This document shows positions 1 through 10,509 of a DNA stretch of 64,000 nucleotides, in pieces; position 1 is the stretch's first letter; each line of letters begins with the position of its first letter. The notes under the pieces are model-generated. The model did no database searches, was not told the origin of the DNA, and saw nothing but the letters and a program-made list of their open reading frames with translations. The stretch is from Siderastrea radians (Eukaryota > Cnidaria > Anthozoa > Scleractinia > Rhizangiidae): the NCBI GenBank assembly GCA_964017195.1, contig OZ024898.1, positions 4,928,482-4,992,481 of the forward strand, in the 5' to 3' direction. A program made the translations under genes and the position numbers.

Positions 1-317
1 ACACTTCAAATCCCCACTCCAAAAGTTAACCTAAAGGAGGGAGGATGATTCATTTTAGAGCATGGAGTAGTCACCTGTCAAAAGATAAAAAAGGCTTAGT
101 TTGTATTATCGCTTGCTCTTCAGTTGAGTTTGAAGGGGCGATTGACGATTAAAAAACAAAATAAAATAATACAAGCAAAATGAATCAAATGCACTGATTG
201 CAGTTACAGCCAATGAACATGACCTGTAAGAAAGTTTTGAGCTTCACAGCTTTCAAGTTTTTGAAAGGCAGGGATCTTTAACATGTAGTTAAAGAGTCAA
301 TATTAACAAGAACTGAC

Positions 318-1632
318 CGCTGCTTGAAATCCTTTGAGGTTTGGAGTTAGAGCTGGATATGAAACACCTGGATTCCTCTTTATTCCTTTCATGACTTGCT
401 CATGGTCAGCCATCTGTTAGGTATTAATCAATTATTTGAGATTAAGACATCTAACAACTATAATCCAGCTGATAAAAACAAGAAATTCAAAGCCTTTTAG
501 GAATTTATTTACATTTAAATTTGATGAACTTGCAAAATCATATGACATAAATGCAAGCTTGGAATGCAATTATTGGAGGTAAATACTAATTATGATAAAA
601 ATGACTTTTTAAGGTTACATTCCAGGACGTTGGACTTTTTTTGGGGTTCAGTGTGAGTCCAATTGGACTTTTTAAGGGTTTGCACCATACACACCACCCC
701 AACTCAATGGGTACAGCAGCTGGGTACAGCAGCACAGACTAAAAGGGTGGTATAATTAGCAGATATTTATGCTTAATACCTGTGGAACCCACTTGGGTGA
801 AACAAAACTGGTTGCTTCAATTGATTGAAGGCCAGTGTCTGAGAGCAGGTCAATCAACTTAATCTTCGTTTCAGTTGGAACAAGCCTCTGTAAAGAAAAG
901 TACAACTAAACCATTTAATACAACCAAGACAACTACATAATTACTGCTACAATGCCATTAGCTTACTGTGCCCTACTAATAATGATTGGCGGTGGTAAAA
1001 AAATATATTGGTTTTCTGTTACAAACTATGTTTCTTAGGTGCCATTTACATGAGTTATTTCATCCCGGGATGAGTTTCATCCCGGGATGACTTGTATCTC
1101 ATCCTGGGATGACTTTCATCTCGGTGTCTGGTCATTTACCTTTGAGTGTTTACGTGATTTGGAACAAAAACGTGTTCGCCCCGGGATGATTTCATCCCGG
1201 TGCTGAAGACCGGGATGAAATCAGGCGAACGCGTTTTTGCTCCAAATCATGTAAACACTCACAGGTAAATGACCAGACACCGAGATGAAAGTCATCCCAG
1301 GGTGAAATACAAGTCATCCCGGGATGAAACTCATCCCGGGGATGAAATAACTCATGTAAACGGGGCCTTAGATGACAACTAGTCCATGCCAAAGTCACTA
1401 GAGCTAACTTGGTATAACACAGATTTCACAGCCAAATCACAACTTAAACTGTTTTTCGTATGTACAACATATTTTTTTTGGCCAGTACATCCCACCCCAA
1501 ATGTCCAAGGAGTAACTCCACCCCTCTCCACTGGGACCAGTGACAAGTGCATTCACATACCTTTTCATTCTGAAGACCATCTCTAGGTCCCACTTCAACA
1601 ATTTTGACCTTCTTCACCAGCTGGCTGACAGG
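318..1632 (-). CDS. HMGCL: HMG-CoA lyase, left copy, three internal exons (partial)
   Basis: Three exons of a 3-hydroxymethyl-3-glutaryl-CoA lyase lie on the minus strand at 1561-1632, 780-887 and 318-413. The gene continues leftward outside the window. The first exon carries the start of the TIM barrel with the [13 protein letters not shown] motif, whose R-D pair binds the acyl group and metal in this family. The second reads [10 protein letters not shown] then [10 protein letters not shown]. The third reads [12 protein letters not shown] to [11 protein letters not shown]. Every exon has AG acceptor and GT donor, whole-codon length (72, 108 and 96 bp) and no stop. Introns align with the right-hand copy at 62473-63994. 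The enzyme cleaves HMG-CoA to acetyl-CoA and acetoacetate in leucine breakdown and ketogenesis, normally in mitochondria. The presequence exon is not seen to the right, and whether the 3' half is intact cannot be known here. Confidence 0.85.
1038..1367. mobile_element. Harbinger-like MITE in HMGCL intron (left copy)
   Basis: A 330-bp element has near-perfect terminal inverted repeats (GGTGCCATTTACATGAG at the left, GGCCCCGTTTACATGAG as the complement of the right end). It has a largely palindromic interior built from CATCCCGGGATGA modules. It is flanked by TTA at 1035-1037 and 1368-1370, the 3-bp target duplication typical of PIF/Harbinger elements. The right HMGCL copy has the uninterrupted site near 63709, so this insertion is younger than the gene duplication. 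Confidence 0.85.
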
Positions 1633-1857
1633 CTGAACAGAAAAATAAGTGAGATTCCTCAAGTAAGTGAAACATGGTTTGACTTCTGTCAGGCAGCAAA
1701 TGTTAAGTTGGTTATTCTATTTTGAGCACAGTTGAACACCCAGGAGGGGGAGTGGGGGGGAGTGGGTTACTTGAGTAGGTTTTGGGTGGGTGGGTGCCAC
1801 CTGGGTCTCTGAATTTGGAGAAGGGCATTGAAATCACCATTCACACCTCCCCGTCAT

Positions 1858-2056
1858 TTTAACCCTTTAAGCCCCAATAGTGACAAGCATCTAATTTCTC
1901 CTAACAATATCCCTACTTGATCAAACATTCAGGTCACGAGAATAAAGGAAATGATCACCAAACATGAAATAATGTCTTGATCTTTGTGCAATAAGAAATG
2001 TATGGCGAACAGTAAGGAGAATATGCGTATTGATATTGGGACTAAAAAGGGTTAAA
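1858..2056. repeat. MITE family with TTAACCCTTTAAGCCC ends, copy 1
   Basis: About 200 bp, bounded by TTTTAACCCTTTAAGCCCC and, as complement of the right end, TTTAACCCTTTTTAGTCCC. Related copies lie at about 5030-5228, 13367-13600, 57368-57580 and 61233-61448. Interior words such as GACAAGCAT, GTCAYGAGAATAAAGGAA and GATCACCAAA recur, so this is one non-coding family. No coding capacity is seen. Confidence 0.65.
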
Positions 2057-2692
2057 TCCAGAGTACCCACCTGGGAAGCTTGACACATGTGATACTAGAA
2101 TGGTTCTAATGATTGAGTCTGTGGATGAAATTCTTAAGTGTTGCCATTCAAATCTAAGCTTCTGAATGGTAAGCATGCTCTTCTCTGACACCCCAACATT
2201 GTTTTATCATGTTGTTCAAGGGAGTTCTTTTTTTTAAAAGTCTGGATGAAATACTGCACTTTATCGTGGATATTGATAACTTGTTATTAATACAAGTCTA
2301 GACTACAACCTGTCGGCAGGGTGCTGGATCTGGTGGGCCTATTCTCGATTTTGACCAAGCTGTTACGTAGGTATAAGATATGTGCGTGAGGGTCACAAGC
2401 TTATGACCTAAGACTTTAAGTATGCGCCATGATGGTCACAAGATTACCTTTAGCCAATCATATGTACACTACTTTCTGTACCAGTACACATTATTAGGCA
2501 AGTTACCCGAGATATCCATTCAATGCAAGCCTTAGCACGAGCAGCATCTAGCCAACGGCAACTTTTATCTAGCCTTAGTAATCAGTATTTAATAGGCTTA
2601 GTTTTAAAATTTTTCCCGCCCACCCACTTCCAGGGCAGTCTTGTTCAGTTTTTGTTGTGTGTTATCGTTATAAGGGTCTATTGATATATTTA

Positions 2693-2694
<2 letters not shown>

Positions 2695-2741
<47 letters not shown>
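2695..2741. repeat. (AT)n microsatellite
   Basis: Uninterrupted AT dinucleotide run of about 47 bp, followed by an AT-rich tract with ATA and AAT triplets. Confidence 0.95.
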
Positions 2742-2742
<1 letters not shown>

Positions 2743-2869
2743 CAATAATAATAATTATAATTACAATAATAAGAAGAATTGTTTACTGTGGGCTATTGGT
2801 TGTACCAGTTAATAACTTATGATCCGTAAAATCTTTAGAAATTATGTATTATGTTACGTGTAGTGTATA

Positions 2870-5028
2870 TTGTAATAAAGGCTGCCAGATCCCAAACTTG
2901 AGTCCGCGTTGTGGTTTAGTTGTAAAATGTAAAAAATACAACCATTGAAGTGAAAGCCATTGAGCAATTATTTCCTGTGGAAAATTACTTCTCGAACAAA
3001 AATGCCATATTTTCGTTTTTTCAATAGTTAACGGTTACGTGTACATCCAAATACGATTCACTGGAAAGGGACATGTATAATAAAGCCTATTTGGTATCAT
3101 GGGAATTCGAAAGAATGTGGATTTAACAAATCAGATTGAAACTGCTTCAAGTATGTCTAAAAGGATAATTATGGTATAACATTTAAATCTGATCTCACCT
3201 TGCTGGAGAAATGCCTGAAACTTGTTCGAATCATTTGCTGTGAGGTTTCGTTTTAACGCGACTTTTCATGTGGCTCAACATGACCATATTATCAAACTGT
3301 GAGCCTGCGATACAATGATTCATTCCCAGGGTTGACCGTGATTCTGCTGGCACCAAGCTTCTGCTCGCACCGATTTTGCCCGTTTTACATTATCTGCCTC
3401 TCGCCCCGATTATCTGCCTCTGAGTCTCCGACAATGGGTAACTAGTAGTTTGAAGTGGGTGAAAAAAGGACTGGTTTTCTTGAAGGTTATAAATTGCCAT
3501 ATTTGGTATTTTAGCGTGAAAGCGGTGAAATAACCACTTGCCTGGTCCAAGATTTTTTGGATCGCAAAATAGTGATCTCACTGATTGACTTTAGGGTTGC
3601 AACCCATCAGAATAAAAAAAAATTTCCCTGAACTTTACCCTGACTTTTCACCGACCACAAACCTTATTTTTCGGACCTTATGAAGGAATCCTTGGGCGGT
3701 AAAGCCACAAAAAAAATTGACACAAAAATTTCATTTGAACGATCATTTCCTTACCGACACTAACAAACTTAGCGGCAAGTTACAACAACAACAACAACAA
3801 TTATTCGATTTCTCACCGAGTCGAGGTATTCAAAAATTAAAAACTTCCGTAACTTGATGCAAAATTCCCTGATTTTGAAAAAATGATTTTTTTTCTCGTG
3901 ACTGTTCCGTGACCGTGGCAAATCCGTCGATAACGAACTAGTCTTTTCATTAATGGGACTGGTTACAAAGCTGACACTGCGATAAAAAAGCAAATCAGTT
4001 TTCGCTGGTGTCAATAGCTTTACTCAGGTCACTAATACAGAGGTATTTTCTGCACAGTTCATAACTATGTGCAAAAGCAGATCTTAGCAAGGGCTATTGG
4101 GATCCCTTTTGGATTAGTAGGAACCGTCCTTAAGAAACCCCAAGTTTCTCAGACCATTCCGGAACATATGCGCAGTAACAATAGGAAGCACCGTCCTTAA
4201 TTAGGCAACCGCCCAGGCACTGAGGAAGGCTAGGTCTATCAGCGGAAAGAAGAAAATGTGTAATGCTTTATTCAGACTCACGCCTAATTTTGGTCAGGCG
4301 TGACTTAGATTGACCTCAAATAAAGATGACAACATAAAGAATTTTATTCTCTCACCCAGTCGTATGTAGGGAAGGAGGGCGGTACGACTCTCTGAAACCG
4401 ACTGCGTGTGAGGCTAAAGGAATCGCTGCCCAGAGAGATTCAACGTTATTCGATCACAACATAATTTGTAAATAAACGTTTTATTTTATTTTCGTAAATG
4501 TTATAGTTTATACTAACGCAATCATGTGAAAAAGTATCTACATTGTGCAATTTCTCATTCACTATAAGTACTTCCTTCCATCACCCCCTCGGATTTCTGA
4601 CGTAAACCGGCATAAATAAGTTACTGCACATGTTACAGCAGGGACATAAGAATAGTTTGCATCTAGAGCGGAGTAGGGGAGGGAAGGGTGAAGAGGGAAT
4701 AGTAACATATTCAACATTGCAACATATAATGGATTCTTTGTAAAGCAAGTAGCACTACCCGAAGAAAGTAGACTAAACAGCATATTTTTATCAGCAATCA
4801 TATAAAAAGCTTTGTCATTCGCTCATTCTATTACTGATTTTCATTTTGAAAGCCAAGGGCGTTGTCCTTCTCAACAAGAGCAGGAAATAGCAGCCTTGGT
4901 CAACTATTAGTCCTGGATTAACTTAAATCATACTGACTAATGTGCTCCCATTGTCTTAATGCGGTAGAGCCCAAGACTCTGCTGTGATTGCTCATCTTCG
5001 TGTTGCATGCTCAACAAAAGTTGCGCTG
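2870..5028. other. Intergenic stretch with no recognisable gene
   Basis: No open frame here resembles a known protein. Two words ending in ACCGTCCTTAA occur near 4125-4135 and 4190-4200. They match the ends of the TTAA-flanked elements at 22846-26172, so a small member of that group probably sits here. An imperfect pair of hAT-like termini (CAGTCGTATGTAGGG and CGACTGCGTGTGAGGCT) occurs at 4345-4425. Confidence 0.5.
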
Positions 5029-5029
5029 A

Positions 5030-5228
5030 TTTAACGCTTTAAGACCCAAGATGACCCTACACTTCTCCCCAGAGTCTCCATACATCTCTTACGGTACTAA
5101 TGGGAAAATATGATTAAACAACAAGACATTTTATCTTTGGTAATCACTTCCTTCATTCTCATTTGATCATGTACGTACTGTTGTTGTAAGGAGAAATCAG
5201 ATGCTTGTCACTATTGGGACTTGCGTAA
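5030..5228. repeat. MITE family with TTAACCCTTTAAGCCC ends, copy 2 (degenerate)
   Basis: A diverged member running from about TTTAACGCTTTAAGACCC to GCTTGTCACTATTGGGAC. It is inverted relative to copy 1: interior words such as ATGCTTGTCACTATTGGGAC match the complement of the start of copy 1. Confidence 0.5.
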
Positions 5229-5551
5229 GGAACCCTCTCTCTCCGATTTAGTTTATTAAGATTTATTCGATTTTTGTGGTACAATCTACACCTGAATCTA
5301 GGTTTACTGTGTCTTCTCGCCCATCTTGGGCTATCGGACAAAATCCAAGTTCCACTAACCGGTCCACCTTTGTGCGTACAGTTGCCTAACCGAGTATTTG
5401 TTTGTCGCTGAAGAGAACAAAAATTTTCTATCGAAAAGTAAGGGTTAAGATTGGCTAAAGGAACAGTTCCCTATCTCGCTACTGCTACGTCATCTGGTAC
5501 TCAAATGACGTCACAGTGCCTTGAGGATCTCGAGAAGTAAGCTGAAGGTCA

Positions 5552-5641
5552 GGTAGCCTTCCACGCAGTCGTTTTTAGGGAAGTCATATTACCCTCCTCT
5601 CCATAAATACAACTCTCCTAAAAACGACTGCGTGGGAGGCT
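5552..5641. mobile_element. Short hAT-like MITE with duplicated target
   Basis: Inverted ends TAGCCTTCCACGCAGTCGTT and, as complement of the right end, TAGCCTCCCACGCAGTCGTT surround about 90 bp. The flanks repeat AAGGTCAGG on both sides, an 8 to 9-bp target duplication as left by hAT transposons. Confidence 0.7.
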
Positions 5642-5644
5642 AAA

Positions 5645-6565
5645 GGTCAGGCTTGTGGTATAATTCTTGTTCCCGTCTAGAACAGCTCTCCGATGGGAGC
5701 GTGGTTAAGCCATAGCTGATGCATGAACGTGTACAAATTGTCACTTAAGGAAACCTGAAAGACAAAAAGAGAATAATTAAGTTCCCATTTCAGGGACCAA
5801 AACAATCCTTGTGTTTCAGGATAACTATCACATCGTAATGATCAGATTCAGAGTCGGTCTGCAGTAACGTACCTTAGGCCATCTCGAATTTGGTTTCCGT
5901 ATCGCTTGATCGATCGACAAATTGTGTGCATTGTTTTTGTTTTGAAAAAACAAAAAAGCAAAAAACAAAACAAAAGCATAAAACAAATTCCTGATGCATT
6001 GCGCCTGCTCCATTTACTAGGGTGCTTTTCAAGTTTTCTTATAATATACCTGTTGTTTACACCTACAGAAAATATGTTCTGCATATTTTACTTCAAAAAG
6101 TACATATTTTACTACAAAAAGCAATAAACCAAACAATAACCCCCCCCCCCGCCCCCCCGAAAAAAACTACTGGGTCTACAAATAATTGTGTTCAAAGATG
6201 AAAGTCTAATTACATATATTTTTATTACAGTCAACAACAACAAGAACAACAACAACAACAACAAAAAGCATGATACCTTGTATGGCGTCGGACTTATCCT
6301 CCTAAGATGGTCTTGCCTAAACATCTTTAAGGCATGTTTAACTCGGTCTTGGATCTCCTTTAACGGCGGAAGAGGACTGCATATCTAGTCACGGAAACAA
6401 AGCAAAACATTAGCCAACATCAGAGGGTAATAATACCTCAGAAGAAAGTACTTGTTCTCCGAAAATTTTCCACTAGAATGAACCGTTCCATTTGATTTTC
6501 CAAGGGAAATACCAGTTTTTCCACACAAATTGAAAGCTTTCCAAGTAACCCATAAACTGCAAAAC
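5645..6565. other. Non-coding stretch with simple repeats
   Basis: Contains (AACAAC)n-like repeats near 6236-6268 and a poly-C tract near 6140-6160. Small open frames are low-complexity and match nothing recognisable. Confidence 0.5.
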
Positions 6566-6603
6566 TTTGGAGCGTTTCGAGAGTTAACCCTTCGTGATTC
6601 GCC

Positions 6604-6640
6604 CTGACGAAGGGCTAACGCTCGAAACGTCAGCTCTCAA
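6604..6640 (+). ncRNA. Hammerhead-like core, probably a Penelope remnant
   Basis: CTGACGA (6604-6610), one A, a four-base helix GGGC/GCTC with TAAC loop, GAAAC (6624-6628) and GTC (6629-6631) occur in the order of a type I hammerhead ribozyme. Immediately upstream, 6568-6598 is a degenerate mirror copy on the other strand. The bases next to the core pair poorly for helix I, so activity is doubtful. Hammerheads are known in Penelope-like retroelements. Confidence 0.4.
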
Positions 6641-6696
6641 TCTTTTTACGGTGGCCAATTTACCTTATCAATTCAGTTGATAAATGCAAAGTTTTT

Positions 6697-6912
6697 TTGG
6701 TGTGTTTTGTTCTTAGATCCAACAGTGGCTTTCTGTTCCATCAACCTAGCGCCCGACCTCGAAAGACACTAGGGGACAGATCTTTCACATCTGTTGCCCC
6801 TACCCTTTGGGACAAGCTTCCAGTACATTTACGGAACATGGACAATTTCACAAATTTTAAATCTAGCCTTAAGACTCATTTATTTAGAATTGCTTTAGGA
6901 TTAGATCACTAG
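6697..6912 (+). pseudogene. C-terminal end of a non-LTR retrotransposon ORF2
   Basis: The frame reads FHQPSARPRKTLGDRSFTS, then VAPTLWDKLPVHLRN and TNFKSSLKTHLFRIAL before a stop. This is the typical end of the CR1/L2-like reverse-transcriptase polyprotein (a xxLWNxLPxxLR block, then FKxxLKTHLF). No reverse transcriptase domain is attached, so it is a 5'-truncated LINE copy. An AT-rich tail follows at 6915-7030. Confidence 0.6.
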
Positions 6913-7080
6913 TTTGTTTTAATGTTTTAGTAGTTCTTATCAAGATTAAATTATCGGCGATATTAATTTTTATTATTTTTATTGTACTTTTTATTGTAAT
7001 TTTTACAATTTTTATTTTTATCGTTCACAGTTTAAAAACTTGTATTCATACGTATATATTTGTATTTCCAAAAGGTCTTG

Positions 7081-7236
7081 GTAGCAGGAAACAAGTTAAT
7101 ATTTTAAAGAACAACACAACACTTTTAAGTTTCAAAGACATGTTTCGGCATCCCTGATGCCACCCTCAGTTGAAGGAAAAAGTTACAACAAAGCTATTTA
7201 TATGCAATAGTGATTAGAATTGTAAATGAAAACGTA
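7081..7236 (-). mobile_element. Penelope-like element 3' end, inverted fragment
   Basis: This is the reverse complement of the 3' end of the plus-strand Penelope-like element (about 9590-9726). It carries the hammerhead-like segment in mutated form (CTGAGGG at 7163-7169; GAAAC at 7142-7146 on the minus strand). The TA-flanked element at 7237-8088 interrupts it, and it resumes at 8089. Confidence 0.75.
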
Positions 7237-8088
7237 ATATATAGATTTAGCCAAGCCTAAAAGCGGAGCCCCCCTTTTTGTTTTGTTTGTTTGTTTTTTT
7301 GCTAGCAGTTATTAATTTGTGAAAATACTCTCATTCAAGTCGTTAAATTAAAAAAAAAAAAGAAAAACCAAAAGAAAAAAATCCTACCCTCGCTGAGAGT
7401 CGAACGCGGGTCGTCAGCGGATGAAGCCGGATATTAGTCCACTTGGCCATCAGCGCTAATTGTAATTTTCTGAGTTAATTTTAATATTTATTTCTTTCTT
7501 CGTGACAAGCTGCCTATCAGCATGAAAATGCTGGTGTTTTTCCTGGCAAAATGTGTTCGGAACGCCGTAACAACCAGGTTGTGGACAGAAAAAACCAAAA
7601 AGCACTAGCTCTGCTATATTTGGCGTCGAAACCGCTTGCGAAAAGCTGCGAACTCAAGCAGTGTGCTGACCGAGTTCGAACAGAACCGACAATTAAGGCA
7701 AATTTGAACTTTTCGCCTGAACTTTATCGCCTAATTTTTTCGCCTAAATTAAACTTTTCCCCTTTCACCAAAAAGACAACTAAGTATTCTTTTGAACTTT
7801 TTTTCCATTAATAAATTTGTTTTTGACTTTTGTTGTCTTTGCTTGTTTTGCTACAATGCGGGTCAACATGCGATTTCGCGCCAAAAACACACGGGATTCA
7901 ACACAGGGTTATATCCAGTGTAACCCTGTGGTAACCCTGTAGTGCGGACGGACTGACGGACGTACGTACGTACGTACGGACGGACGGTCACGTGACTATT
8001 ACGTCACTACCAAAATTTCTTGGCTTGATAGGTTACCAAATTTCCTTAGCAATGGAGCTCCGCTGACGCGCTAGCGCGCTGGCTCCGC
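7237..8088. mobile_element. TA-flanked non-autonomous element, short form
   Basis: An 852-bp insertion into Penelope-derived sequence. The uninterrupted site (AAAACGTATAAGCAAG) is visible at 8375-8390. Ends are ATATATAGATTTAGCC at the left and GCTCCGC at the right, with TA on each side. The left end (AAGCCTAAAAGCGGAGC) and the last ~150 bp, including a GGAC tandem tract and GGTTACCAAATTT, are shared with the 6-kb element at 16805-22788. No transposase frame is seen. A GC-rich hairpin (GCGCGCTAGCGCGC-like) precedes the right end. Confidence 0.75.
7390..7457 (-). repeat. tRNA-related sequence with Pol III A and B boxes
   Basis: On the minus strand TGGCCAAGTGG matches the A-box and GTTCGACTC the B-box, spaced as in a tRNA gene. 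GCGCTGA and TCAGCG could pair as acceptor ends. The T-arm does not fold properly, so this is probably a tRNA-derived SINE or tRNA pseudogene carried within the 852-bp element. Confidence 0.35.
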
Positions 8089-8280
8089 TATAAGCAAGAG
8101 TGACAAGAAAACAGCGAAAAACAATTTAAAGTGGGCTTTTCCCAGTGGATATGTAAGGATATTTTGATCTTTAGTTGAAAGTTTGCAGTGGCGCAGTCTA
8201 AAATGCTGAAGCAATTGGTCGAACACAAATCGCGGCAATTTTCAGATTGTCGCAAGTGTTTGTATACGTGAGAGGCCCTA
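8089..8280 (-). mobile_element. Penelope-like element, inverted C-terminal fragment
   Basis: Reverse complement of the C-terminal coding part of the element at 9350-9500 (HVYKHLRQSENCRDLCS, CFSILDCATANFQLK). It stops abruptly at 8280, where a second inverted copy starts with the 3' end of the element. Confidence 0.75.
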
Positions 8281-8685
8281 GACATGTTTCGGCATCCCTG
8301 ATGCCATCCTCAGTTGAAGGAAAGAGTTACAACAAAGCTATTTATATGCAATAGTGATTAGAATTGTAAATGAAAACGTATAAGCAAGAGTGACAAGAAA
8401 ACAGCGTGATTATGTGAAATCTAAAAAAAACAATTTAAAGTGGGCTTTTCCCAGTGGATATGTAAGGATTTTTTGATCTTTAGTTGAAAGCTTGTAGTGG
8501 CGCAGTCTAAAATGCTGAAGCAATTGGTCGAACACAAATCGCGACAACTTTCAGATTGTCGCAAGTGTTTGTATACGTGAGAGGCCCTATCCGTAGCTAA
8601 ATGCTCACGTACGCCTGTTGAAAAGTGACGGGTGGTTTCACCGACGTAACAAGCGTTACAGCCTGCACATGAAAATTTGTAAACA
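8281..8685 (-). mobile_element. Penelope-like element, second inverted 3' copy
   Basis: Reverse complement of about 9255-9685, from the 3' untranslated end with its hammerhead-like core (CTGAGGA at 8307-8313, GAAAC at 8286-8290) back into the GIY-YIG coding region. It joins the plus-strand copy head-to-head near 8685. Inverted truncated copies next to a longer copy are a known feature of Penelope-like insertions. Confidence 0.8.
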
Positions 8686-9542
8686 ACACTCGAACGGACA
8701 CCCCAACATTAGGTTCACCATGGAGAAAGAAGCGGATCACAGAGTACCTTTTTTAGATGTCCTTATCGACAACAACTGTTCTCATACCCCTATCACTAGT
8801 GGTTATCGTAAGAAAACCGTCACTGGCCTCCTTTCCAATTATTTCAGTTTCACTTCATATTCCTACAAACTTGGTCTCATCAGGACACTTGTTGACAGGA
8901 CCTACAAAATCAATAGCACCTGGGCTGGTTTTCAAAGACATCAAGTACCTCACTCAAATTCTCAAGAAGAACCTTTTCCCTACCCATCTTATTGAAAGGG
9001 TTATTAATCAATATGTAACCAGGGTCGAAAGCGAAGTTTGCTCTGTGGGTTGTGTTCCTGACAAGGTCTCAGCTTTTTATTTCAAGTTACCTTATATAGG
9101 CCATTATTCTGGCGTCACTCAGAAACGCATTTGCCACCTGATAAAACGCTACTGTAATAACATTGATATTAAGTCAATTTTCTCTTCTTTTAAAATCGGA
9201 AACTTGTTTAGCGCGAAGGACCCTATCCCAAGCAATCTCCGTTCGAGTGTTGTTTACAAATTTTCATGTGCAGGCTGTAACGCTTGTTACGTCGGTGAAA
9301 CCACCCGTCACTTTTCAACACGCGTACGTGAGCATTTAGCTACGGATAGGGGCTCTCACGTATACAAACACTTGCAACAATCTGAAAGTTGCCGCGATTT
9401 GTGTTCGACCAATTGCTTCAGCATTTTAGCCTGCGCCACTACAAGCTTTCAACTAAAGATCAAAAAATCCTTACATATCCACTGGGAAAAGCCCACTTTA
9501 AATCAACAGGGTAAACATGTTAATTTAAAACTGTTTGTTTAG
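8686..9542 (+). pseudogene. Penelope-like retroelement ORF, truncated and frameshifted, with GIY-YIG domain
   Basis: The 3' part of a Penelope-like polyprotein. The first frame (to about 8930) reads HPNIRFTMEKEADHRVPFLD and GYRKKTVTGLLSNYFSF, the end of the reverse transcriptase core. A frameshift near 8930 moves the reading to the frame ending at 9542. There YKFSCAGCNACYVGETTRHF, followed by RVREHL, forms the GIY-YIG endonuclease characteristic of this class. Its CxxC pair, Tyr-Val-Gly and the later Arg and Glu-His are visible. The N-terminal half with the catalytic Asp-Asp motif is missing. It cannot encode a working element. Penelope elements use the reverse transcriptase and nuclease for target-primed integration. 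Confidence 0.85.
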
Positions 9543-9726
9543 ATTTCACATAATCACGCTTTTTTCTTGTCACTCTTGCTTATACATTTTCATTTACAAT
9601 TCTAATCACTATTCCATATAAATAGCTTTGTTGTAACTTTTTCCTTCAACTGAGGAAGGCATCAGGGATGCCGAAACATGTCTTTGAAACTTAAAAGTGT
9701 TGTGTTGTTCTTTAAAATATATTTGT
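9543..9726 (+). mobile_element. Penelope-like element 3' untranslated end
   Basis: Non-coding tail after the GIY-YIG frame. It ends in TTGTGTTGTTCTTTAAA. The same sequence is found inverted at 7100-7236 and in part at 8281-8380. It contains the hammerhead-like core annotated separately. Confidence 0.75.
9640..9690 (+). ncRNA. Hammerhead-ribozyme-like core of Penelope element
   Basis: CTGAGGA (9650-9656), an extra A, helix GGCAT/ATGCC with CAGGG loop, GAAAC (9673-9677) and ATGTC (to 9682) follow the CUGANGA-helix II-GAAA-UH order. CCTTCAA before and TTTGAA after can form helix I with one bulge. Helix III would be minimal, as reported for Penelope-type hammerheads, which may act as dimers. Two inverted copies are at 8286-8313 and 7142-7169. 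Confidence 0.5.
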
Positions 9727-9773
9727 ATTTGTAAATCGCATTTGATCATATTTACATGTAAATTTGCGCTATA

Positions 9774-10182
9774 TAGGCGGATCCTTGCTGACGTCATTGT
9801 TTACATCTTGAAAATTGAAATTCATCCGATAAACAAACAAAGATTATAAATAGAAAGAGCATATAACATTTAGTTAACACGCGAAGTTTGAAAGAAAAAG
9901 AAAGGAAACCGGTTTCAAATGATGCTATCAAAATTCACTACATTTACAGACGTTTGTATGAGTTGCCACCCAGCCATACAAACGTCTGTAAATTTGACCT
10001 TTTTAAAAAAGGAATGTCTCCTTCAATTTTCAACATTCTCCTCTCATGTTTGCTCTTTTTACTAAATGTGCCAGTCTCTTTCAATTTTTGGTGTTTTCAT
10101 TTGCCAAGCTAACTATAAAATCTTCGATAATTTATGATAATGCTTAGATCAAAGACTGCCGACATAAACAAGGATCCGCCTA
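9774..10182. mobile_element. TA-flanked MITE with strong internal hairpin
   Basis: Inverted ends TATAGGCGGATCCTTG are flanked by TA, as in Tc1/mariner-type insertions. The interior has a perfect 19-bp inverted repeat (9942-9960 and 9975-9993, core ACAGACGTTTGTATG) with a 14-base loop. Small open frames across it look non-coding. Confidence 0.7.
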
Positions 10183-10509
10183 TAAGTACCAAATATTATT
10201 ACTGTATTATTATCGTTTCCCCACCGACGCAGCTCCAAAGTTCCTTTAGGACTAACCCCCTTGAATCCATAAACTGAACTAACAAAAAAGTGAACTTTTA
10301 TTCTTCTACAAACAGGCTTAAAAATTTCGAAAGAGCCATGATTACATTTCTTGATGGTAGACTGCAAAACAGGCCGTTTTTTTTGGGGGGGGGGGAGGCT
10401 CGGAACGAACCGACCGGAGCTTAGGGACTCCATTAGCTCATCAAGTGTCGATATTCCCATCGAAATCACAACAATAAAAACTGTCTTGTTACTAGTAGAG
10501 CTCATCTGA

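Noticed and set aside
5906..6127. Lys/Phe-rich small frames on both strands
   Set aside because: Low-complexity A/T-rich translation without homologues I can recognise.
7390..7457. Functional tRNA gene
   Set aside because: A and B boxes are present, but the T-arm does not pair and it lies inside a mobile element; kept only as tRNA-related repeat.
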